Part shown: positions 1 through 4,729 of the stretch, in pieces | Layout: every line of letters begins with the position of its first letter | How positions within the stretch are numbered: position 1 is the first letter of the stretch | Assembly: GCA_003133185.1 (NCBI GenBank) | Contig: PKWF01000092.1 | Span: 24,343 to 33,274, forward strand | Source: Vulcanimicrobiota bacterium | GTDB lineage: Bacteria; Vulcanimicrobiota; Vulcanimicrobiia; Vulcanimicrobiales; Vulcanimicrobiaceae | Direction of reading: 5' to 3' | DNA length: 8,932 nt | The notes under the pieces: model-generated | Seen by the model: the letters and a program-made list of their open reading frames with translations, nothing else | What the model was told of the DNA's origin: nothing | Databases searched by the model: none | Program-made: the position numbers and the translations under genes

Positions 1-37
1 GTCAGGCGCAGCGGTTGGAGCAGCGTTTGCGGACTAG
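1..37 (+). CDS. Possible C-terminal end of a plus-strand gene (partial)
   Basis: The window opens with an open frame starting at base 2 that reads SGAAVGAAFAD and stops at TAG (35-37). The codons are all ordinary for a GC-rich genome, and the small alanine/glycine-rich end is plausible for a real C-terminus. The stop shares the tetranucleotide CTAG (34-37) with the stop of the convergent gene on the other strand, the same arrangement as at 874-877. Only eleven residues are visible, so no function can be given and the frame may be chance. Confidence 0.3.
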   Translation, partial: SGAAVGAAFAD

Positions 38-522
38 CGGTCGACGTTATTACCGGCCGTCTCGGCCGCGGTGATCCCTTCGAGATACTGGAAAAGCTGC
101 GGGAGCGTAATCTTCTCGAGCGCGGTCCGTTCGTGAATCGTTGCGGCGTCCTCGCCCTCGTCGCGAAGATAACACCGCGTTTCGACGCCGTCGCTGCTGC
201 CGACAAAAGCGATGGCGAAGCCGCGGCCGGGAATCTCGTCGTAGATCCGCATCGTCTCGGGATCGAGAACCTCGATCGAGTGCGCCGAGTTGTGCGCATC
301 GAAGATTAAGATTTTCAAGTGCTCGAAGTTCGTTACTTCGATAAGCCCGACCACGAACACGTTCTTGGTTGAAAGGAACTCGTGACCGCGTTTGTTGCGG
401 CTGGAGATTTCATAAAAGACCCGGTGCGCAACGAACCGGTTTAGGATCTTTCGCAAGGTCGCCAGTGAGGCTAGCGTTTCGGTGCGATTGCCGCGAGTGT
501 AGACGATCTTCACCAGGGGCAC
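34..522 (-). CDS. Hypothetical protein, 162 aa
   Basis: I do not recognise this protein. It reads MPLVKIVYTRGNRT at the start and has a balanced composition with normal hydrophobic spacing and no arginine-rich runs, unlike the frames on the opposite strand, so it is probably a true gene. There is no signal peptide, membrane segment or cysteine pair, so it should be cytoplasmic. Stretches such as VFVVGLIEVTNFEHLKILIFDAHN (about residues 55-78) and GFAIAFVGSSDG (about 101-112) alternate like beta strands, suggesting a small alpha/beta or beta-sandwich fold. The start is GTG at 522. A second GTG three codons in (513) is equally possible, and neither has a clear ribosome site. It diverges from the TatA/B-like gene across 82 bases. 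Function unknown. Confidence 0.7.
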   Translation of the reverse strand: MPLVKIVYTRGNRTETLASLATLRKILNRFVAHRVFYEISSRNKRGHEFLSTKNVFVVGLIEVTNFEHLKILIFDAHNSAHSIEVLDPETMRIYDEIPGRGFAIAFVGSSDGVETRCYLRDEGEDAATIHERTALEKITLPQLFQYLEGITAAETAGNNVDR

Positions 523-558
523 TCATGCTTGCACGGCCCTGCAGGCCAGCCCTTCTCC

Positions 559-587
559 AGCGGCGGCGGAAGTCTCGGGCCGCCGCT
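559..587. repeat. 9-bp GC-rich inverted repeat upstream of the Tat gene
   Basis: AGCGGCGGC at 559-567 and GCCGCCGCT at 579-587 are perfect reverse complements around an 11-base loop. The repeat lies in the divergent gap and ends 17 bases before the ATG of the Tat-like gene. In RNA it would be a very stable hairpin close to the ribosome site, or in DNA an operator. No T-tract follows on either strand, so it is not a standard terminator. In such GC-rich sequence chance GC palindromes are not rare. Confidence 0.4.
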
Positions 588-604
588 GAAGCTAGTGGTC
601 GCCG

Positions 605-877
605 ATGCTTTCCGTGCCCGATGTTCTCGTGGTTTCCGTGCTGGCGCTCTTGCTCTTTGGGCCCGATCGGCTCCCAAAGGTCATGCGCCAAGCCGGGCGT
701 TTCATGCGCGACGTGCAGAACACGTCCCACTCTTTTATCGCTGAAATGGAACGCGCCGCCGATACGACCGAACTGCCGCCCCCTGCGCCACCGGCTGAGC
801 CTGAGCCTCTATCGCTCGATTTGAAGACCGGCCCCGACAAAAATGCGACCCCGGAACAGGGAACCGAGGAGAGCTAG
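605..877 (+). CDS. tatB: Sec-independent translocase subunit, TatA/TatB family
   Basis: Ninety residues with the family layout: one short N-terminal membrane helix (about 5-18), the Phe-Gly-Pro hinge at 18-20 (LLLFGPDRLPKV), an amphipathic helix (about 22-52, with basic and acidic faces) and a loose proline-rich tail (58-69). TatA/TatB proteins sit in the inner membrane and, with TatC, move folded twin-arginine proteins out of the cytoplasm. The GPxRLP sequence and the longer amphipathic helix lean toward TatB, but TatA and TatB are hard to tell apart on sequence alone, so the symbol is tentative. No tatC or second tatA lies in the window. The start is ATG 605; GTG 614 is an alternative. Its stop overlaps the convergent gene's stop in a shared CTAG. 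Confidence 0.8.
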   Translation: MLSVPDVLVVSVLALLLFGPDRLPKVMRQAGRFMRDVQNTSHSFIAEMERAADTTELPPPAPPAEPEPLSLDLKTGPDKNATPEQGTEES

Positions 878-1158
878 ATGTTGAAGTTTTGCCGCAGCTC
901 CGTAATGCGCTGTTGGAGCATGGTGCGTACTTGAGTGTGAAGCCGGTCCCGTTGTTCGTCGGGAAGGCGCCGGTAGATCAGATAGCCCGCGGCTGAGAGC
1001 AGGCCGCCCAGTATGCCGGCGAGCACGACCTTACCGGCTTCGCCGGCATCATCGTCGCTCGAACGCTTATCGCCGAAAGCGCTTTGATAGCCGTTTCCTG
1101 GGCTCGACGAACTCGACCACGGCTGGTCGGACGGGGTGGTTCGAAAACTTTCAGACAT
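874..1158 (-). CDS. Small single-pass membrane protein, 94 aa
   Basis: Function unknown. The first 40 residues are polar and low in complexity (a run of five serines at 15-19, DDD at 35-37), probably disordered. A glycine/alanine-rich membrane helix follows (about 43-62, AGKVVLAGILGGLLSAAGYL), then a charged, probably helical tail (63-94, RRLPDEQRDRLHTQVRTMLQQ). The positive residues right after the helix put the C-terminus in the cytoplasm. The layout resembles small envelope or stress-associated proteins such as the YtxH type, but I see no diagnostic motif. The start at ATG 1158 is well supported: AAGGAGG at 1166-1172 stands 7 bases upstream. It occupies the place where rpmA would be expected after rplU-prp, but it is not a bL27 protein. 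Two direct repeats upstream suggest its own promoter. Confidence 0.75.
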   Translation of the reverse strand: MSESFRTTPSDQPWSSSSSPGNGYQSAFGDKRSSDDDAGEAGKVVLAGILGGLLSAAGYLIYRRLPDEQRDRLHTQVRTMLQQRITELRQNFNI

Positions 1159-1181
1159 CCTGCGGCCTCCTTCGACCTGTC

Positions 1182-1218
1182 GAGTTTGTTACCCGAGACG
1201 TACGGAGTTTGTTACCCG
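1182..1218 (-). repeat. Two 14-bp direct repeats upstream of the 94-aa membrane protein gene
   Basis: On the minus strand CGGGTAACAAACTC occurs twice, at 1218-1205 and 1195-1182, exactly alike and 23 bp apart from start to start, with the palindrome CGTACG (1199-1204) between them. The repeats lie between the prp stop and the strong ribosome site of the 94-aa gene. That is where a promoter or activator site would be. The A/T-rich core stands out against GC-rich surroundings. Regulatory function is an inference. Confidence 0.55.
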
Positions 1219-1244
1219 TCCCGAGATGCGGTCTCTCGCGCATT

Positions 1245-1571
1245 TCATACCTTTTCGTGCGCCACGCTCACGTGCTCCGGGAAACGACGGGCAACCTGCG
1301 TTACCGCAAGCTCGGCGGTCATGATGATCGCTTGAACGCTTTCGACGTCTCGACGGCCGTCGTCCAGCATGACGTCGAACTCGCCCTCCTGCTGGAATGC
1401 CGTGAGGGCGCCCCCGTCGTAGTGCTCGAGCCCGAGTCGGGCAGCCTGGAGAATGCCCGAAACCGCGGCGCACACGATATCCTGGCCGTGTTCGGCGAAA
1501 TCCACGTGACCATAGGCCGAGATTCCGGCGAAACGATTGTGTCCGTCGCGGTAAAAGGTGATCTCGAGCAC
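1245..1571 (-). CDS. prp: Ribosomal-processing cysteine protease Prp
   Basis: A 108-residue protein of the Prp (YsxB) family, which removes a short N-terminal extension from ribosomal protein bL27 so that the mature protein can enter the large subunit. The signature GHVDFAEHGQDIVCAAVS is complete: His22, Asp31 and Cys34 sit at the positions known for the catalytic residues of Staphylococcus aureus Prp. The length is normal. It starts with GTG at 1571, 22 bases after the bL21 stop, with no clear ribosome site, so translation is probably coupled to rplU. In most genomes with prp the order is rplU-prp-rpmA; here rpmA is absent downstream. The identification is firm from the motif and the neighbour. 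Confidence 0.93.
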   Translation of the reverse strand: MLEITFYRDGHNRFAGISAYGHVDFAEHGQDIVCAAVSGILQAARLGLEHYDGGALTAFQQEGEFDVMLDDGRRDVESVQAIIMTAELAVTQVARRFPEHVSVAHEKV

Positions 1572-1593
1572 GGGAGCGTGTGGCTACGCGCCG

Positions 1594-1908
1594 CTAGGGT
1601 AGCGTGATCTTGGTAATTTTGACTTCGGCAAACGGTTGGCGGTGGCCGTTGAGTTTACGGACGCGCTTCTTCGGCTTGTAGCGGAAAACGAGGATCTTCT
1701 TGTCCTTGGCCTGGCGCAGAACGGTTCCGGTAACCGAGGCACCGCTCACCGTCGGGTTGCCGACGGCGACGTTGTCGTCGCTTGCCGCGAGCACGACACG
1801 ATCGAAAGTAACGTCGGAACCGACTTCGGTGGAGACCAGATCGCAGCGGATGACGTCGCCTTCGGCGACTCGGTATTGCTTGCCGTCGGCCTCAATGATC
1901 GCGTACAT
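1594..1908 (-). CDS. rplU: 50S ribosomal protein bL21
   Basis: A 104-residue bL21, which binds 23S rRNA in the large ribosomal subunit. It is recognised from the start MYAIIEADGKQYRVAEGDVI and the strongly conserved basic end KILVFRYKPKKRVRKLNGHRQPF, followed by VKITKI. Length and termini match the family (about 100-105 aa). The ATG at 1908 is clear, but the only ribosome-site-like GAGG (1911-1914) lies just 2 bases upstream, closer than usual. A stable hairpin lies 30 bases upstream of the start (1939-1976). prp follows after 22 bases. The gene diverges from the ABC-transporter operon across a 128-base gap. Confidence 0.97.
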   Translation of the reverse strand: MYAIIEADGKQYRVAEGDVIRCDLVSTEVGSDVTFDRVVLAASDDNVAVGNPTVSGASVTGTVLRQAKDKKILVFRYKPKKRVRKLNGHRQPFAEVKITKITLP

Positions 1909-1938
1909 AACCTCGGTACGATACCAGCCGCGAGCCTC

Positions 1939-1976
1939 GCCGTCAACGAAGCCGCACGCTTCGAAGGCTTGACGGC
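1939..1976 (-). promoter_or_regulatory. Hairpin in the rplU leader
   Basis: Read as minus-strand RNA, GCCGUCAA (1976-1969) pairs perfectly with UUGACGGC (1946-1939). Inside it CGAAGC (1963-1958) pairs with GCUUCG (1952-1947) around a 5-base loop (GUGCG). A 5-base bulge (GCCUU) lies on the 5' side only. That gives 14 base pairs with all pairs Watson-Crick, ending 30 bases before the bL21 start. No U-tract follows, so it is not a standard terminator. Ribosomal-protein leaders that bind their own product are common, and rplU leaders are known in other phyla, so an autoregulatory structure is likely but not shown. Confidence 0.6.
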
Positions 1977-1998
1977 CGGCCTCCGCGCGTGGTAGGTA

Positions 1999-2027
1999 TA
2001 GAATAATCTAAAAAACAGACTACTCTG
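1999..2027 (+). promoter_or_regulatory. Tandem 12-bp dyads in the operon promoter/leader
   Basis: TAGA-ATAA-TCTA (1999-2010) and CAGA-CTAC-TCTG (2016-2027) are two perfect dyads of the same form, yAGA-N4-TCTr, with centres 17 bp apart. They lie in the only A/T-rich patch of the gap between rplU and the ABC operon. The TATAGAAT sequence at 1997-2004 could be a -10 element, and the second dyad runs into the ribosome site GGAGG (2027-2031). A dimeric regulator bound here would block transcription or translation start of the operon, which itself codes for a winged-helix protein. Autoregulation is an inference; no good -35 box is visible. Confidence 0.5.
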
Positions 2028-2036
2028 GAGGCCAAC

Positions 2037-2222
2037 GTGTATTCGGTTATTCGGAAGGATGCGCACCGCGCCGGCAAGCTGTTCGTGCTCTGGGGGGCCT
2101 TCGGCTTGGGCATGGCGGCGGTCTGGGGCGCAGCCCGCGGTAATCCCGCCGCCGACGCGGCCATTTGGGCGGTCGGCCTGCTCGCCGCGCTTGGTTTGCT
2201 CCTTGGGACGCTGGAGCTATGA
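2037..2222 (+). CDS. Small membrane protein with two helices, 61 aa
   Basis: First gene of the five-gene plus-strand operon. The 61 residues hold two hydrophobic helices (about 14-33 and 41-60) joined by a short loop (GNPAAD). There is no family motif that I recognise. The start is GTG at 2037, chosen because GGAGG (2027-2031) stands 5 bases upstream. The stop overlaps the next gene's ATG as ATGA (2219-2222), so the two are translationally coupled and probably act together. It could be a subunit or small regulator of the 6-TM protein or of the transporter. Confidence 0.72.
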   Translation: MYSVIRKDAHRAGKLFVLWGAFGLGMAAVWGAARGNPAADAAIWAVGLLAALGLLLGTLEL

Positions 2223-2803
2223 ACGTAGAACCGCTCGACGCCGCCGCGGCCCAGGACCATCTGGAGATGGTCAATCGTATCTTGGCCGAGTCGCACCAGC
2301 GCCTTTGCAACGGCGGCGAGTACTTCGTCGTTTGGGGCATCGGCTCGGCCTATATTACGGTGCTCGCCCAGCTCGTGCACGGCGGCTTGCTTCCGTCCGC
2401 AACGACGTGGTCGCTTCCGATCGTCATCGCGGTATGCGCGGCGTTTTCGATCGTTCGCGCGAGGCAAACGCGCCGCGTGCTGCAGCGCAGCTCGCTGTTG
2501 CAGCGCGAATTCTTCAACGTGCTCTGGTTGACGCTCGGCTTGGCCTTCGTCGTGGACGTAGCCGTCTTCAATATCTTCCCGGGTTTGGCGTCCGCGGCGA
2601 TCTGGAGCGTCGCGGAGGCGATCGTGCTGCTCTATATCGGTATGCATGGCAACCGCCGCGCGCAGGTCGCCGGCGTGCTCGTTATCGTTTCGCTGGTCGT
2701 CGCGAACTTCGCGTCGCCCGGAATTGCGGGATATGTCTTGGGTGCCGGCATGCTCGTCGGGTATGCCGGTTTCGGCGCGAGCGAGCTGCTCGCGCGCGAG
2801 TAG
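2219..2803 (+). CDS. Polytopic membrane protein, about 6 TM, 194 aa
   Basis: Function unknown. A soluble stretch of about 32 residues (LDAAAAQDHLEMVNRILAESHQRL, helical) precedes roughly six membrane helices (about 34-55, 64-79, 100-120, 122-142, 147-164 and 168-187). A basic loop (RARQTRRVLQR, 80-90) after the second helix marks the cytoplasmic side. No catalytic or transport motif is visible. The ATG at 2219 is chosen because it overlaps the previous stop (ATGA) and gives a sensible N-terminus; the frame is open upstream, but that extension would overlap the first gene. The winged-helix gene follows after 9 bases. Membrane proteins of this sort often sit beside small winged-helix regulators and ABC-2 exporters. 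It could sense the substrate or envelope state, or be an accessory transporter part. Confidence 0.78.
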   Translation: MNVEPLDAAAAQDHLEMVNRILAESHQRLCNGGEYFVVWGIGSAYITVLAQLVHGGLLPSATTWSLPIVIAVCAAFSIVRARQTRRVLQRSSLLQREFFNVLWLTLGLAFVVDVAVFNIFPGLASAAIWSVAEAIVLLYIGMHGNRRAQVAGVLVIVSLVVANFASPGIAGYVLGAGMLVGYAGFGASELLARE

Positions 2804-2812
2804 CCGGATTCA

Positions 2813-3091
2813 ATGGACGAGCTGTTGCTCTCGAAAGTGCGTCTCGGCGTCGTTGCGGAGCTTCTGAACTTCGATTGGATCGCGTTCTCGGAGCTGGCCC
2901 GCTCGCTCGACGTTAGCAACGGCAACCTCGGCGCGCACCTGAGCAAGCTCGTCGATGCCGCCTACGTCGAGGAGGAGAAGAGTTTTGCCAATCGCCGTCC
3001 GCTCAGCCGGTACCGCCTGACAAAGCGGGGACGCGCAGCGTTCGCAAGCCACGTGGCGGAGTTGCAATCGCTCTTGAAGGTTACGTCATGA
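2813..3091 (+). CDS. Winged-helix DNA-binding transcriptional regulator, 92 aa
   Basis: A single winged-helix domain fills the 92 residues, similar to the HTH_27 type related to the MarR/ArsR fold. The opening helix (LLLSKVRLGVVAELL), the turn FSELARSLDVSNGNLGAHLSKL (about residues 25-46; recognition helix about 35-46) and the wing RRPLSRYRLTKRG (about 61-73) are all in place. There is no ligand or metal-binding domain and no cysteine, so signal input is not evident. Proteins of this type usually bind as dimers to short inverted repeats, and two such dyads lie at the operon's 5' end. The ribosome site is weak, so translation may depend on the upstream gene. Its TGA overlaps the ATPase start as ATGA (3088-3091). 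Confidence 0.88.
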   Translation: MDELLLSKVRLGVVAELLNFDWIAFSELARSLDVSNGNLGAHLSKLVDAAYVEEEKSFANRRPLSRYRLTKRGRAAFASHVAELQSLLKVTS

Positions 3092-3909
3092 TTCTCGCGT
3101 TTGAAGACGTGGTCAAATCGTACGGCACGATCCGCGCGCTCGACGGGCTTTCGTTTGCCGTGGGGCCGGATGAGGTCGTTGCGCTACTCGGTCCCAACGG
3201 CGCGGGGAAGACCACGGCGCTTGAGATCGCGCTGGGCCTGCGCAGTTGCGATTCCGGGAGCGTGCGGCTCTTCGGCGCGTCGCCGCGTAGCATCGCGGCG
3301 CGCCGCCGGCTCGGTGTGACCCCGCAGGAGAGCGGCTTCCCCGATATGCTTACCGTCGGCGAGATCATCGAGTTCGTTGCGCAACATTACCCCACGCCGA
3401 CGCCGGTCGCGCAGACGCTGAGCACTTTTGGATTAGAAGCGATGAAAAGGCGCCGCGCTGGAACGCTCTCCGGCGGCGAGTCGCGACGGCTGGCCCTTGC
3501 CCTGGCCTTCGTTGCGAATCCGGAGTTTTTCGTTCTCGACGAACCGACGACCGGCTTGGACGTGCAGTCGAGGCGACGCTTGTGGGAGGCCGTGCGTGAG
3601 GCGTCCGGCAACCGTTCCATTCTCTTTACCACGCACTATCTCGAGGAAGCGCAGGCGCACGCGTCGCGCATCCTCGTCGTCGATCGCGGGCGGCTGCTTT
3701 TCGACGGCGACGCGCAGACGCTGCGCGGACTCGTCGGCAATCGCCGCGTGACGTACGTTGGGCAGGACGGTCCCGTCGTAGCCGTGCCCGGCGACACCGA
3801 CGCCTACGTTCGCGAGCTGGTCAACTCGGGCGCGCCATTTTCCAACTTGGAGATCGCGAAGCCGTCGCTGGAAGAGGCGTTTCTCTTGCTTACGAAAGGC
3901 CCGGCATGA
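3088..3909 (+). CDS. ABC transporter ATP-binding protein, 273 aa
   Basis: Nucleotide-binding subunit of an ABC-2 type exporter, powering the permease coded next. All motifs are intact: Walker A GPNGAGKT (35-42), Q-loop Gln80, signature LSGGE (127-131), Walker B FFVLDEP (147-153, catalytic Glu152), D-loop and H-loop His183. The C-terminal region (about 210-273), ending PSLEEAFLLLTKG, resembles the tail of the DrrA/NatA-like group of drug, antibiotic or lipid exporters. The start is ATG 3088, overlapping the regulator's stop (ATGA) with GAAGG (3076-3080) 7 bases upstream. The substrate cannot be read from the ATPase. Confidence 0.96.
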   Translation: MILAFEDVVKSYGTIRALDGLSFAVGPDEVVALLGPNGAGKTTALEIALGLRSCDSGSVRLFGASPRSIAARRRLGVTPQESGFPDMLTVGEIIEFVAQHYPTPTPVAQTLSTFGLEAMKRRRAGTLSGGESRRLALALAFVANPEFFVLDEPTTGLDVQSRRRLWEAVREASGNRSILFTTHYLEEAQAHASRILVVDRGRLLFDGDAQTLRGLVGNRRVTYVGQDGPVVAVPGDTDAYVRELVNSGAPFSNLEIAKPSLEEAFLLLTKGPA

Positions 3910-4649
3910 ACGCCTTGTTGCTCGTCCGCGCCCACACGAAGGTCCAGTTTCTCGACCTGATCCGTTGGCCGGGCTACGTCGTGCCAACGGTAGTCTTTCC
4001 GGCAATGTTCTATTCGATCTTCGATCTGCCGGTCGCAAGAATGCATCCGCAAGATGCCGATCTCTTGGCCCTCGCCTTCATTGCTTGGGCGGTCATCGGC
4101 GTCACGCTCTACCAGTTCGGCGTCGGCATCGCGCAAGAACGCGGCCGCCCGTGGGAGCGCTACGTGCGCACGCTGCCGGCTTCCGTGTTCGTGCGCTTCG
4201 GCGGGCGCATTGCGACGGCGCTGCTCTTTGGAGTGATGACCGCGGCGATCGTCGCGCTGGTTGCGCGCGTCTTTACGCCGATCGATCTCACGCTCGTGCA
4301 ATGGCTGCGGGTGCTGGTTTATGCGATCGCGGGAGGCATTCCGTTCGTGCTGATCGGTATAACGATCGGCTATTGGGTCTCGGCGCGCGCCTCCGTGCCG
4401 ACGGCGACGGCCGTCAATCTCTTGCTGGCATATGCGGGCGGCTTATGGATGCCTCCGCAGTATCTTCCGCACTTTGTCGCGACGATCTCACCCTATCTTC
4501 CCACGCGGCAGCTCGGCGATCTCTTGTGGAGCGTCGTAGGTGAGGGCAACGCGTCGCGCGCGGTAATGGGCCTGGTCCTGTATAGTGCGATCTTTGGGCT
4601 GCTCGCCGCCGTGGGATACCGCCGCGACGAACGCAAGCGATATGCGTAG
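3906..4649 (+). CDS. ABC-2 type transporter permease, 247 aa
   Basis: Membrane subunit that pairs with the ATPase. About six helices can be seen (roughly 22-40, 53-75, 100-121, 133-157, 165-182 and 219-238). The sequence AQERGRPWERYVRTLPAS (76-93), a charged cytoplasmic stretch with ERG and LP, and GGLWMPPQYLP (178-188) before the last helix are typical of ABC-2 permeases. The length is normal for half-size permeases, so the working exporter is probably two permeases and two ATPases. The ATG at 3906 overlaps the ATPase stop as ATGA, with AAAGG (3895-3899) upstream. It is the last gene of the operon and meets the fadH operon tail-to-tail. Confidence 0.93.
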   Translation: MNALLLVRAHTKVQFLDLIRWPGYVVPTVVFPAMFYSIFDLPVARMHPQDADLLALAFIAWAVIGVTLYQFGVGIAQERGRPWERYVRTLPASVFVRFGGRIATALLFGVMTAAIVALVARVFTPIDLTLVQWLRVLVYAIAGGIPFVLIGITIGYWVSARASVPTATAVNLLLAYAGGLWMPPQYLPHFVATISPYLPTRQLGDLLWSVVGEGNASRAVMGLVLYSAIFGLLAAVGYRRDERKRYA

Positions 4650-4729
4650 GATTTATTCCATGGCGCGAGCGCAGCGCTCCTAGCCGTTTAGGAACAAAAA
4701 AACCGCGAGTAGCGTGTAAACCCTACAGT
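4650..4729. other. Convergent intergenic gap with weak hairpins and an A7 tract
   Basis: Eighty bases separate the two converging operons. They contain the palindrome GAGCGC-A-GCGCTC (4667-4679), a 5-bp hairpin TCCTA/TAGGA (4678-4682 with 4689-4693), and a run of seven As (4696-4702), which is a T-run on the minus strand. For minus-strand transcripts only weak 3-4-bp stems precede the T-run. For plus-strand transcripts the hairpins are followed by As, not Ts. Termination of both operons probably happens here, but no standard intrinsic terminator can be drawn. Confidence 0.3.

Noticed and set aside
369..824. 151-codon plus-strand frame overlapping the Tat gene
   Set aside because: Rich in Arg, Ser and Cys; the TatA/B frame in the same place has a clear FGP hinge and membrane helix.
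1969..1974. TTGACG as a -35 box for the plus-strand operon
   Set aside because: The distance to the TATAGA/TAGAAT sequences is 22-24 bases, too long; the hexamer is better explained as one arm of the rplU leader hairpin.
1943..2647. 234-codon minus-strand frame upstream of rplU
   Set aside because: It would run through the promoter gap and antisense to the operon; the translation has the skewed composition of a shadow frame.
2059..2916. 285-codon plus-strand frame across the membrane protein genes
   Set aside because: Its product is arginine-rich and without hydrophobic segments, and it overlaps two genes that form ATGA-coupled membrane proteins.
3433..4301. Minus-strand frames of 201 and 165 codons opposite the ABC genes
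   Set aside because: The plus-strand ATPase and permease have full motifs; the antisense products are charged, low in hydrophobics and have no domain.
4667..4702. Intrinsic terminator at the end of the operons
   Set aside because: The hairpins come before an A-run on the plus strand, and on the minus strand the T-run precedes the hairpins; neither order gives a standard terminator.
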